Source: Auanema rhodensis (Eukaryota > Nematoda > Chromadorea > Rhabditida > Rhabditidae). Taken from it: 64,000 nt of DNA. Of this stretch, positions 23,327-32,017 are shown piece by piece. Each line of letters starts with the position of its first letter. The first letter of the stretch is position 1. A program made the position numbers and the translations under genes. A model generated the notes under the pieces. It was not told the DNA's origin, made no database searches, and saw only the letters and a program-made list of their open reading frames with translations. Location: the NCBI GenBank assembly GCA_964057225.1, contig OZ059897.1, positions 11,718,001-11,782,000 of the forward strand, in the 5' to 3' direction.

Positions 23327-24508
23327 CTTTCCTCCTTTTCCAAAACGGCAACCTCCAAGAATAATTATACGGATACGCCTTTCCGTACCTCTCAAAGATT
23401 AAGAGACAAGAGAAATCGTATTTCTCGATTTCCTTTTCCCGATAGTGACGACTCGTTTGACAACGATTTAAGTCCATCGGACGACGAAAAAACGCCAACA
23501 CACTTGGCTGTAACACCGAAAAAAGAAAAAACTCCCCAGCGCGAAAAACTACCTCTGAAGCTCCTACTCAACATGAGACCACATGAGCAATCAAACAGAG
23601 ATTCAACTCTGTAAACGCCTAATTTAATGGCATCTCCAGAGTTGACCAAAAACTTAACAAAAGTTCTAGGCAGTCCACACTGCCCTAAATACGATGGTAG
23701 CCGAAGCTTTCGATCGTACATCGATATATTTAACCGATTCGCGAATGCTGCGGGACTTTCGGTAATTGAAAGAATTTTTCTTTTTCCTCTGCTGCTTCAG
23801 CAGAATGATTCTGCGATCTCTGCATATAACTCGATTCCTTCCGAAATTCGTGAACGAGGGCCTTGGAAAGACCTTGTTTCACAATTGGCAGAGTTACTTT
23901 GCCCTGCCACGGAAAGGAATTTCACGATCGCGAAGTTGCTACGCTCGACGCAAGGAGAGAAAACTGTTACTCAGTTTGCCTCATACTTGGAAGAAATGGC
24001 TTCCAGTATTATGAGAGAAAACTGTTACTCAGTTTGCCTCATACTTGGAAGAAATGGCTTCCAGTATATTATAACTGATCGAGAAAGAGAGCTCATATTA
24101 AGATCAGCTTTCTTAAATGGATTGAACGCTGATTTAGGCATAATTGTTCAAGGAAAAGATCCGAAGACTTATGAGGAAGCAAAAAGGACAGCACGTTTTG
24201 AAGAAGCAATTCGTGCTAACTATAAGAAACAGCATGAAGAAAACTCAACTATGCAACAGTTGATTTCTGCAGTTCAGAAGATCACCATGAAGGAAAATAG
24301 GAACTAAAGGAACCATCAGCAGCCACAAGATTTCGAACGGAACAATGGCAACAATCCAAGAAACCCTTGGAGGAATTTCAAAAATAAATTCAGCAGGAAC
24401 TCTGGCCCTCGACAAAATTATGGAAACAACTACTCAATGGAGAGTCATCATCATACGAGAGAACCTCGCAACAATTATCCAAGAGGAAATCGAGACAACC
24501 TATTCTAA
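23327..24508 (+). pseudogene. Degenerate retrotransposon Gag
   Basis: One reading frame of 394 codons interrupted by TAA at 23612-23614 and 24305-24307. The first part is polar and acidic (SDDSFDNDLSPSDDEK). The middle, open from ATG 23627, is a Gag capsid-like domain (PKYDGSRSFRSYIDIFNRF; AYNSIPSEIRERGPWKDLV). After the second stop the same frame runs on for 66 codons rich in Asn, Arg and Gly (NNGNNPRNPWRNF; RGNRDN), a nucleic-acid-binding tail without a CCHC knuckle. A 58-bp tandem duplication lies within (23955-24070). The first part has no ATG at its beginning. Confidence 0.78.
23955..24070 (+). repeat. 58-bp tandem duplication inside gag
   Basis: A segment starting GAGAGAAAACTGTTACTCAG at 23955 recurs at 24013. 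With two extra bases the insertion is 60 bp, so the frame survives, but the second copy is read in another frame and adds 20 unrelated residues (RENCYSVCLILGRNGFQY region) to Gag. Confidence 0.9.
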
Positions 24509-24815
24509 ATTCTCCAGAAAATGACGAATTATTGGAAAGCAATGAAAATCGGAAAAATACCTGGAATTCTATTCAAGAGAAAACTAAACAAAAATCAATT
24601 GAACAACAACATCGACTGAATAATAGTAACCGAATAGCATCACGTACATTTGAAATAGGTTAAATGGCGTATACAACTCATATGTGGAATTGGAAATAAG
24701 TCAAGGGAAGATGAGATAAGTACATAAGGATCTCATCAAAAAGCTTGCTGCAACATTATGAAAAATTTTACAAACCTTATACCTGTGAGGACACAGGACT
24801 TCAAGAGCGGTATCA

Positions 24816-25216
24816 TGTAATACTTTATAATTCGGTACTTTATTCTTTCTATAATTTTTATGTATTTCTTTATTCTTTATTCTGTATTTCATATTTCTTA
24901 ATTCTAATTTCTTGTCTTAGTGTATTATGTTATCAGTTATATTTTACAACCTCAGCATTTTCCAGGATAATTACAATTGTCATTGACAACTTAAAACCTT
25001 GCGTGGAAAATGCTGATAACATTCGCTATATAAGCTTGTCATTCAACTGAATCTTCAGTTGGCGGACTTATCTTTATCTTTATTTGTTTATTGTTTAAAT
25101 GTTTTTTATTTATAATAAATCTTTCTCTCTTCCTCAAATCTCATTGTTTCTTTTACAACACATCAATCTAAGGGTCAATAACATGGAACATTAATATCCA
25201 AATCAAGGATATTACA
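24816..25216 (+). repeat. Right LTR
   Basis: 401 bp, starting TGTAATACTTTATAATTC and ending GGATATTACA; followed by the TGTT target duplication. It has a 6-bp tandem expansion (CTTTAT) absent from the left LTR. Confidence 0.9.
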
Positions 25217-26002
25217 TGTTAAATTCGCACAGATAAGAATCCAACATCGTTGCGTGCACTCCCCACATCTTCTTGAACTTAGACTTCGCAACATTCCACA
25301 TTCCTTCTATTCCATCGGTATGCGCTCCTGTGTCCGGGTCCACAAAATTATATTGATGATTAACTGTTAGGTGCGTATAGTTTTGGTTTGATGTTTCTAT
25401 ATCACCATACGCACGCCAACAGTCTGATATAATTGTTGTTCCGGGAAGAATAGAGTTAATTATGGATTCACTTAATGTTATAGCTGACCTATCAGGAACT
25501 GCATATATGAAGCATTCCTTTGTCTCCCTACACAGTCCTCCAAATACCCACTGCTGTTTCTTCGCTCTCCCTACGTTGTATTTATGCCTGGATACCAAAG
25601 ACTCATCTATCTCTACTGTTTTACCAGGTCCACCTATTTTAATGGGGTTTTTGTAATAAGGTAAACGCGCAAACTTCCCTCAAATAGTTGTTATAATCAA
25701 CAACAGCGGAGCTAAACATTCCCAGCTTATCTTTGCAAAAATTTATAGACGTGTAATCCGTCGTCCACGCATATACAAAAGTGATGAACTTTGAGAACGG
25801 CATACAAGATCCTACACACAAAATAATCACGAATAAAAGACTTAAACCCAACCTTTCAAAAAAGTCCCTTTTCTGATTTGCTCTTCTTTCCTGCATACTT
25901 TGGTGGGACATCTCCATCTTTCTCTCTCAAAGGACAGCTTCATTTCTTTCTGGCATTTATCACACATTTTAGCCAGAGGAATAACTCCTTTTTCTTGAAG
26001 AA

Positions 26003-26975
26003 AACGGAGTTTCATCGTTGTTACCATGAATCTGATAAAGAGTTTCAAGAGCAGTATCATGAAATTCCACTTGATAAGGAATAGTTTGGATATGTTGGAG
26101 ATTTCATCGTCCACGTGCCGTAAGATTTCAAAACTTTATAAGGACACAGGTAGCATTGGGGAGAAACCAAAGACTGGGAGAATCCGTTTGGAACAACGTT
26201 CCACGTACGAAGAATATCATTAATCGTCGGATACAACGCGATTCAACAGTTAGTATGAGAAAAATGGCAAAAGATCTTGGTATTTCAACTGAACAATTTC
26301 GTTACATCGTCAAAAAGGAACTCAAGATGCAAAGTTATCATTTCGGAAGAGGACAGCAACTGACGGATCAACAGAAAAAAATTGACTAGAAAAAGCAAAA
26401 AAAAAATAATGGTTTTCTTAAGCAAGGCCGCGTTTCAGACGTATTTTTTACAGATGAAAAATTTTTTACTCTTCAGTCTCTACCAAACAGACAAAATTAT
26501 AGACAACTGATGAAGATAGATCCAGATCCAGAGAAATCCTAGCAGAACCATAGCTGAGAGATCTCTCTCTACCAAATCTTTGATGTTTTGGGGAGGAATC
26601 ACAGCAAAATTGAAGACACCGCTTGTTTTCATTGAAAGGAACGTCAAAATCAATGCGGCAGTGTATCAGAAAACCATATTAGAGGACGTTTTAGGACCAT
26701 GGATGAGGAGCAACTTCAAAAATCAGGAAATGATTCTTTAACAGGATTGGGCACCAGCTCATAGTGCCAAAACTACGATGGACTACTGTAAAACCCATTT
26801 TCCAGGGTTCTGGGGCAAAGATGTATGGATTCCTGTTCACCTGACCTTTACCCAATGGACTATTCAGTATGGGGACTACTTCAATCCAGAATAGAGAAGC
26901 AACATTTCACTAGTTTGGATTCGTTGAAGCTAGCTTTGATCAAAGCATGGGACGAAATAGATGAAGATTACCTGG
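26003..26975 (+). mobile_element. maT-type (DD37D) transposon, inverted right copy
   Basis: Near-identical reverse complement of 21070-22045, now on +. Transposase pieces read MNLIKSFKSSIMKFHLIRN, SSSTCRKISKLYKDTGSIG, NRRIQRDSTVSMRKMAKDL, FFTDEKFFTLQ (first Asp) and PAHSAKTTMDYCK. Several stops and frameshifts; the codon before the DWA motif region is a TAA. The copy is truncated after DEIDEDYL at about 26973, without its CAGGGTGG terminus. Together with the left copy it forms an inverted repeat around the Merlin/LTR complex. Confidence 0.82.
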
Positions 26976-27120
26976 AATCAGAGCAAAACTGAAGATACCG
27001 CTCGTTTTCATTGAAAGGAATGTGAAAATTAGTGCAGCCGTGTATCGAAAAACTATATTACAAGACGTTTCAGGACAATAAATGAGGAGCAACTTCAATA
27101 ACCACGAAATGATTTTTCAA
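26976..27120 (+). mobile_element. Additional maT fragment
   Basis: About 140 bp homologous to the region coding ...KTPLVFIERNVKINAAVYQKT in the neighbouring copy (26605-26735), but clearly more diverged. It is joined end to end with the truncated copy, which suggests recombination between related elements. Confidence 0.7.
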
Positions 27121-27288
27121 TTCACAAAAAAAAAATTATTATAATTCACTACTGTGTGGTTTCATCCTATTCCGAGCTCATCTTTGCAGAATTGCACTGT
27201 TGTATACTCCGATAAATAAGAACCTATTTAATTTAAATTAGTTAAATCTCAAAAGTGAAGCTATAAATTCTAAAAAAAGTTTTTTAAT
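27121..27288. other. Unassigned sequence
   Basis: AT-rich filler between a maT fragment and a Merlin fragment. Nothing recognised. Confidence 0.4.
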
Positions 27289-27450
27289 TGTTGCTCTTTC
27301 TTACAGCTTTTTTTGGGACATCTCCACCGTTCACGCTCTATTGAGAGCTTCATTTCAGATTGACATATTCTACACATCATAGCATCTTGTAGAATGCCCT
27401 TTTCTTGCAAAAATCGAATAGCGTTCTCTTTGGTTGCAACTCTTTCCTCT
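27289..27450 (-). mobile_element. Merlin N-terminal fragment
   Basis: The - strand reads ATKENAIRFLQEKGILQDAM, then MCRICQSEMKLSIERERWRC. This is the same zinc-ribbon-like N-terminus as in the larger Merlin copy but a diverged sequence, so a second Merlin lineage was once here. No catalytic core is attached. Confidence 0.75.
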
Positions 27451-27795
27451 AGCGAACATGGTATTAGAGTGATTTAGAGATTAAAGTGTTTTTACTGCAC
27501 TTGAGCCGATAGAGTACTGTCTGTGTACTCGTAGAGGAAGAATAGGTTGTTGAATGCCTCCACGTTTGGATGGAGTGATAGTTGGTAAAGGGTGGATGAA
27601 TGTGGAACAGTAGGTAGAAATAGATTCATTGATAATAACATTATAATTATTTTAGCTTACATACTAGTTGCATTGTAAAGAATATTTAATGCGTGTGAAA
27701 AAGGATATGAAGAAGAATAATATAGTCTTATATGATTCATGCGTACTAAGTGATCTCATTGAACTATAATTTTTTTGCGATTCGTTTTCTGTATC
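27451..27795. other. Unassigned sequence
   Basis: About 345 bp of moderate base composition between the Merlin fragment and the MITE. No ORF, motif or RNA recognised. The last about 20 bases resemble the extended arm of the MITE. Confidence 0.35.
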
Positions 27796-28085
27796 TATAC
27801 CCCCCGTTTTTAGCCCCGTCCTTTTTGCCTTCCGGCGCATACTTTTCTACCATTCGGTTTCCATTCCTGAAACGGCGGGGGGTTTGGAAGGGTTTACCCC
27901 CCAATGGGGTTAGCTAATAAGTATAATAAAACTTGAATATACAGGGTGGAGTTTAAGTATGTTCGCAAAAATTAAAGTGCAAAATTTTCAAATTGTTGAC
28001 CTTTTATTCCAAAACAAACAAAATATTAATATGAAAAACATCCAAATAAAGATTTAAAATTGAAAAAATAAAATATTTGAATATA

Positions 28086-29367
28086 TGGTACCGGAAAAAG
28101 TAATCGACGTTTTTGAACCTTTGCATTAAACTACAAAATTTTTTTAAAAAAATAAGTTTATTCTACAAAATAATCACCATCACAATTTATTGTTTTTCCC
28201 AACGTTCTACAAGATTATTCATTCCACGGGAAAAAAAGTCTAGGGTTTTAGAGGCAAAAAATGTGTTGAGTTCAATTTTGAGCTCGATTCCATTTGAAAA
28301 AGTTTTGTTACATAAAAAGTTAGAGAGTGAAAGAAACAAGTGATAGTCAGTGGGTGAAAGATCTGGGCTGTAAAGTGGGTGTGGTTAAAGACTCCATCCA
28401 ACGCTTTCTATCTTGTTCCGAGTCTCAATTGCAATGTGAGGCCTTGCGTTGTCCTGAAGCAGTAGAACTCCTTTCCTGTTGACTAAAGCCGGGCGAAGTT
28501 TGATGAGTTTTTCATGAACTATGTCTATCTGAGCACAATATGCTGTTCTATCGATAGTTCTCCCTTCTGGCAAATAATCTACGTGAACAATTCCTTGTGT
28601 AGTCCACCATACAGTAATCAAATTATTTTTTGATGTTAGTGCCTTCTTAGCTATGGTTCCTGCCGGTTCTCCTCGTTGAACCCATTGTGCTTATCTTCTG
28701 GAGTTATCGTATTCGACCCATTTTTCATCACAGGTGAGAATACGAGCGATAAAAGGGTCCTGACAATTCATAGAGAGTAGAGAAGCAGCTATAGTTAGGC
28801 GAGTCAACTTGTTGTCTTCAGAGAGAGTGTGTGGAATCCATTTGTCGAGCTTTTTAATGTAGTTCAACTCATGTAGACGCTTTCTAACTGTAGATTCATC
28901 ACAATTCAAATCTCTACATAGTTCCTGACAAGTTGCTCTTGGTTTTTCGTGAATTATATCTTTCAACTTTCCATCATCTAGTATTCTTGGTCGACCGAGA
29001 CGTTGTTCATCTTCAAGGTCTTCATTTCCTGTTTTAAATCTTCTGAACCAGAATCTAGCCACTCCGTCCCTCACAGCATCATCACCGAACATTCTTCTAA
29101 TTTTTTGATCAGCTTCAGAAGCTTTAAGATTGTTCTTAAATTTATAAAGCAGAACTGAGCGAATTGTAACACTCGAGTAGACCATTTTTAATCTTCAAAA
29201 CATAATTTTATTCAGAATATATGATCACTACACATGCATTAAATAATTATATATAAAAAGTAGTTATTTATGCTGTTTATACTTTTATAATTAATTTTAT
29301 TATATCCCGCCAAATATATAAAAAATGACTATTTGAATTTGAAACGTCGATTACTTTTTCCGGTACC
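28086..29367 (-). mobile_element. Mariner (DD34D) transposon, nested
   Basis: 1,282 bp with inverted termini GGTACCGGAAAAAGTAATCG at both ends and TA at each flank, inserted in the 5' part of the maT element. Size and layout are those of a complete mariner. It carries one transposase gene on the - strand. Confidence 0.9.
28187..29185 (-). pseudogene. Mariner DD34D transposase, two nonsense codons
   Basis: A single frame of 333 codons from MVYSSVTIRSVLLYKFKNN to a final TAA, broken only by two in-frame TAA codons (28691-28693 and the codon just before 28385). The HTH half has ARFWFRRFKTGNEDLEDE and a GRPR motif. Catalytic motifs: TCDEKWVEYDN, LLQDNARPH, and YSPDLSPTDYHLF with 34 residues between the last two Asp. 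The family norm is about 345 residues, so it is otherwise complete. All three catalytic Asp codons survive. Confidence 0.88.
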
Positions 29368-29369
29368 TA

Positions 29370-30330
29370 ATATAATTCGCCTCATAGACCCTCCATCGCC
29401 AGACTTCACGATCTGGGCTATCGTGTGATATTTCTAAGCAGGTGAATCTCAACCGAAGAACAGTTGAGAAGATCATCAAACAATACAGAGAAAAAGGAAG
29501 TGTTGAACCTCTTAAAGAAGGACCTTAAGAAAGACCACGGACCATCAACGTTCCGAAGATGAGAAAGATCATTAAGAAGAGGATTCAGAGGAATAACGAG
29601 CTCAGTCTAAACAAATTGAGTTCAAACCTCAACATCTCAAGAAGGACTGTTCAACGGATCGTCAAAATTGAGTTGGAGCTTTACAGTTATCGCCTCACTC
29701 GCTCACATTATCTGACTGAGAATGCCATGAAAAACAGGCTGGAAAAGGTAAGAAGCTGCTTCACGAAATCAATGAAGGCCGCTTGATCATCGTGTTATGG
29801 ACGGATGAGAAAATTTTCACTGTTGAACCATGTAAAAAACCACAAAACCACCGTCTTTTGAAGAAGGATCAGAAGAAAAGAAGAGATATTAAAATAGTTG
29901 GAAGAAAACTATTCAGTTCTTCGGTGATGGTTTGGGCCGCTGTTACAATGGAGAAGAAGACACCTCTGATTTTCATCGATAGAAACACGAAAATTAACGC
30001 CAAAACCTATCAAGACGAGGTTTTATTGGCTGTACTACTTCCGTGGATGCAAGAGAACTTCAGAAACAACAGCATGATTCTTCAACAGGATTGGGCTTCA
30101 GCCCATGGAGCCAAGACAACAATTGGCTTCTTCGAAGAGCGTTTTCCAGGTTTCTGGAACAAGTCTTTATGGCCATCAAACTCGCCAGGCCTGAATCCCA
30201 AGGACATTCTGTTTGGTCATGTTTAGAAGTAGCCACCAGGATTAAAACATTCCAATCAGTTGATCAACTTAAACAAGAATTACTACTAGCTTGGGACAAA
30301 ATTGATGAAGCATACAGTCATGTGCGATGA
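29370..30330 (+). pseudogene. maT DD37D transposase, broken
   Basis: Pieces in order: helix-turn-helix with NRRTVEKIIKQYREKGSVEP (in-frame TAA soon after), MRKIIKKRIQRNNELSLNKL, NISRRTVQRIVKIELELYSY, a frameshift near 29780, VLWTDEKIFTVEP (first Asp), SSVMVWAAVTMEKKTPLIF, LQQDWASAHGAKTT (second Asp), NSPGLNPKD (third Asp, 37 residues on), another frameshift near 30200, then LLLAWDKIDEAYSH. It is related to, but clearly different from, the maT copies at 20.9 and 26.0 kb. Confidence 0.85.
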
Positions 30331-31022
30331 AAGTCGGATACCTACTAAAAACCCCTGTTTCTTTTGAAGCAAACTACAAAAAAATCGAAAAAAATAGTAG
30401 AAGTGTTGAAAAACACTATAGAATCAAAAAATGAATTTTTAAAAAAATATGTATGTATATGGGGGCCAAGGTTGGATCAATAGAGCGGAGACTGAAAGCT
30501 TGCAACAAAGCGAAAGGCGGACATTTCGAACATTTCTTATAATTTTAGTACTGTTATTATATGTTTTAGTTGTTAATAAAATTTGGTGACAATTCGTTTA
30601 ATTTTGAACTACTTATGATTGAATTCATTTGCGAACATACTTAAGCGCCACCCTGTATTATGATATAAAAACTAAATCATTATTGGTCATTGCATCTGCA
30701 TTATCAACCATTTTTCGTCTAAATGTTTGCTCTAAAAGAACGGCTTTGTACTGAAGCTGATGTCATTCAATTTTTTCAGAGAGAGGTATAGTTCTTGAAA
30801 CTAAAGAATGTGGCCGATGTACACGACAAATGAGTCTTTCTGTTGCTTGAAATAACCAGCAAAGACTGTAGAAAGGGAATTCTAAAAATGAAACATTTGT
30901 AGATATCTAGATACTATCGTATCTCATATAGGTCTCACATTTTAACAAAAGTATACGCCTAAGGGCAAAAGGGGCGGGGCTAAAAACGGGGGTTATAAAT
31001 ACGGAAAAAGCGCCACATTTTT

Positions 31023-31048
31023 GGATGTAGTGAAAAGTCACTACATCC
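31023..31048. repeat. Perfect 11-bp palindrome at the island edge
   Basis: GGATGTAGTGA, a 4-base AAAG loop, then TCACTACATCC. It lies exactly between the last homology shared with the left MITE arm (to 31020) and the right 706-bp repeat (from 31049). Confidence 0.9.
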
Positions 31049-31754
31049 TCTTTTACCTAAGCCGTTCCAGCGAGAGCTCATGATTTTGGACTAAATGGAG
31101 GTTCAAAGAAAATTTTGATCGACATCGACTTAAAAGAAAGTAAACAAACTATTCGCCACTTGAACTGGAAATATGGAGCTTCTACATGAGCCGGTTAGGA
31201 AACTAATTTCCTAATCATTTAAATTATTTTGATATAATTCAATTCAAAACTATATAATTTAGATTATATTATATAAAACTATATAATATCTGAACTCATA
31301 TATTCAATCAAATGCTTTTAAACAAAGTAAAACTTTTTTTTTTTTGAAAAAGAAAAAAATTTCTAAAAAACATTATGTTCATGTGTGTAATCTGTTGTTC
31401 TTCCTACAGTTACTATGTCTTTTAAGAAAAAAAGGATTTCCTTTTATATTTCATGTATGCAGATTTAAAAAGATTAAAGGATTAGCAAACAACTTATATC
31501 AGTATTTAGACAAATGATTTTGATTTCTCATCAAACCAGAAGAAGAATATACGGAAATTTATTTATTTTTCAATGCTTTAATTAACATGAAACTATACAA
31601 ATATATAAATTACAATAAGAACAATAATATTATTATTATTTTTATTTTAAAAAATAAAAAAAATAAAAAAGTTTTAAATATATTTATAATAAAGAATAAT
31701 ATATATATATATTATATTATATTATATTATATTATATGTTATTATATTATATAA
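31049..31754. repeat. 706-bp perfect direct repeat, right copy
   Basis: Second copy of 18137-18842. It contains the ATG exon (31057-31081, - strand) and donor site of the Cys-rich membrane gene, with 8 bp of intron 1, and then its upstream flank. After 31754 the sequence continues into the forkhead gene's upstream region. Confidence 0.95.
31057..31081 (-). pseudogene. Orphan duplicate of exon 1 of the Cys-rich membrane gene
   Basis: Identical to 18145-18169: ATG, seven further codons, one extra base and a GTAAAAGA donor. Downstream on the same strand lie only transposons, so it cannot make the protein unless spliced about 13 kb to the true exon 2. Confidence 0.85.
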
Positions 31755-32017
31755 ACTATATTTCTTCTATTATATATTCAAATATTTTATTTTAAAATTT
31801 TTTTTATAAAAAGTGCTCTTGAGAAGCCTTTCATACCTGGCCTAATCAATATGTTGCTGGAGAGAGCCATACCTTTCCTCCGCATCTATGGCATGCCAGA
31901 TGATGCATGAGTGGCATAGTTGTTTTAAGTTGGAAAAAACGACATTTTTTCATGTTATTTTTTTGTTAAACTTAGGTTTTTCACATTTAATTAAATGTTA
32001 TTTTGATTTTTTTAAGA
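31755..32017. other. Upstream region of the forkhead gene
   Basis: 263 bp with one GC-richer patch (31815-31915) and a T-rich acceptor-like stretch ending TTTTTTTAAG just before the start codon, a plausible trans-splice site. Confidence 0.5.

Larger units (their letters stand above)
22114..25216 (+). mobile_element. Non-autonomous LTR retrotransposon (gag only)
   Basis: A 3.1-kb element with LTRs at 22114-22508 and 24816-25216 and a 4-bp TGTT duplication. The internal region has an about 820-bp leader, a degenerate gag frame and no protease, reverse transcriptase, RNase H or integrase, so it needs a helper. The sequence after the left LTR starts TGG, as expected for a tRNA primer-binding site, but the tRNA was not identified. 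The Gag type and TSD length suit Ty3/gypsy; BEL/Pao is not excluded. It sits in the last codons of the Merlin transposase. Confidence 0.9.
22046..26020 (-). mobile_element. Merlin DNA transposon, split by an LTR element
   Basis: The - strand encodes an IS1016/ISXO2-like (Merlin) transposase in pieces. The N-terminal zinc-ribbon-like part (25870-26015) has CDKCQKEMKLSFERERWRC and RKGTF. A 42-nt GT-AG intron-like gap follows, then a helical part to about 25645. After a frameshift in an A-rich run comes the catalytic core (25221-25640): first Asp in VEIDESLV, RHKYNVGRAK, second Asp in IISDCWRAYG, then VNHQYNFVDP, TGAHTDGIE with the Glu, and KMWGVHATMLDSYLCEF. Removing the LTR element restores the C-terminal codons and a TAA at about 22101. 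Apart from one frameshift and the insertion the copy is almost complete. Terminal repeats were not identified. Confidence 0.82.
27942..30655 (+). mobile_element. maT-type (DD37D) transposon, full length with nested mariner
   Basis: Inverted termini CAGGGTGGAGTTTAAGTATG (left) and CAGGGTGGCGCTTAAGTATG (right, reverse strand) flanked by TA duplications. It interrupts the MITE and is itself interrupted by a mariner at 28086-29367. Removing the mariner leaves about 1.4 kb, usual for this group. A second disruption of about 145 bp near 30328-30475 separates the transposase end from its last residues (KAKGGHFEHFL). Confidence 0.88.
27798..30994. mobile_element. MITE-like foldback element carrying a nested maT
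   Basis: Both ends carry the inverted sequence CCCCCGTTTTTAGCCCCG followed by similar GGCG-ATACTTTT blocks. Without the nested transposon (27942-30655) the element is about 480 bp and non-coding. The left part (27878-27941) and right part (30656-30994) together reproduce the truncated copy at 20043-20387 in reverse complement. Which transposase mobilised it is unknown. Confidence 0.75.

Noticed and set aside
23392-23721. 109-codon - strand frame in the LTR element
   Set aside because: Shadow of gag; the + strand carries the Gag-like sequence.
18137-31754. The 706-bp direct repeats as LTRs of one giant retrotransposon
   Set aside because: They contain a host coding exon, lack TG...CA ends and TSD, and the interior has no pol or primer-binding site next to them.
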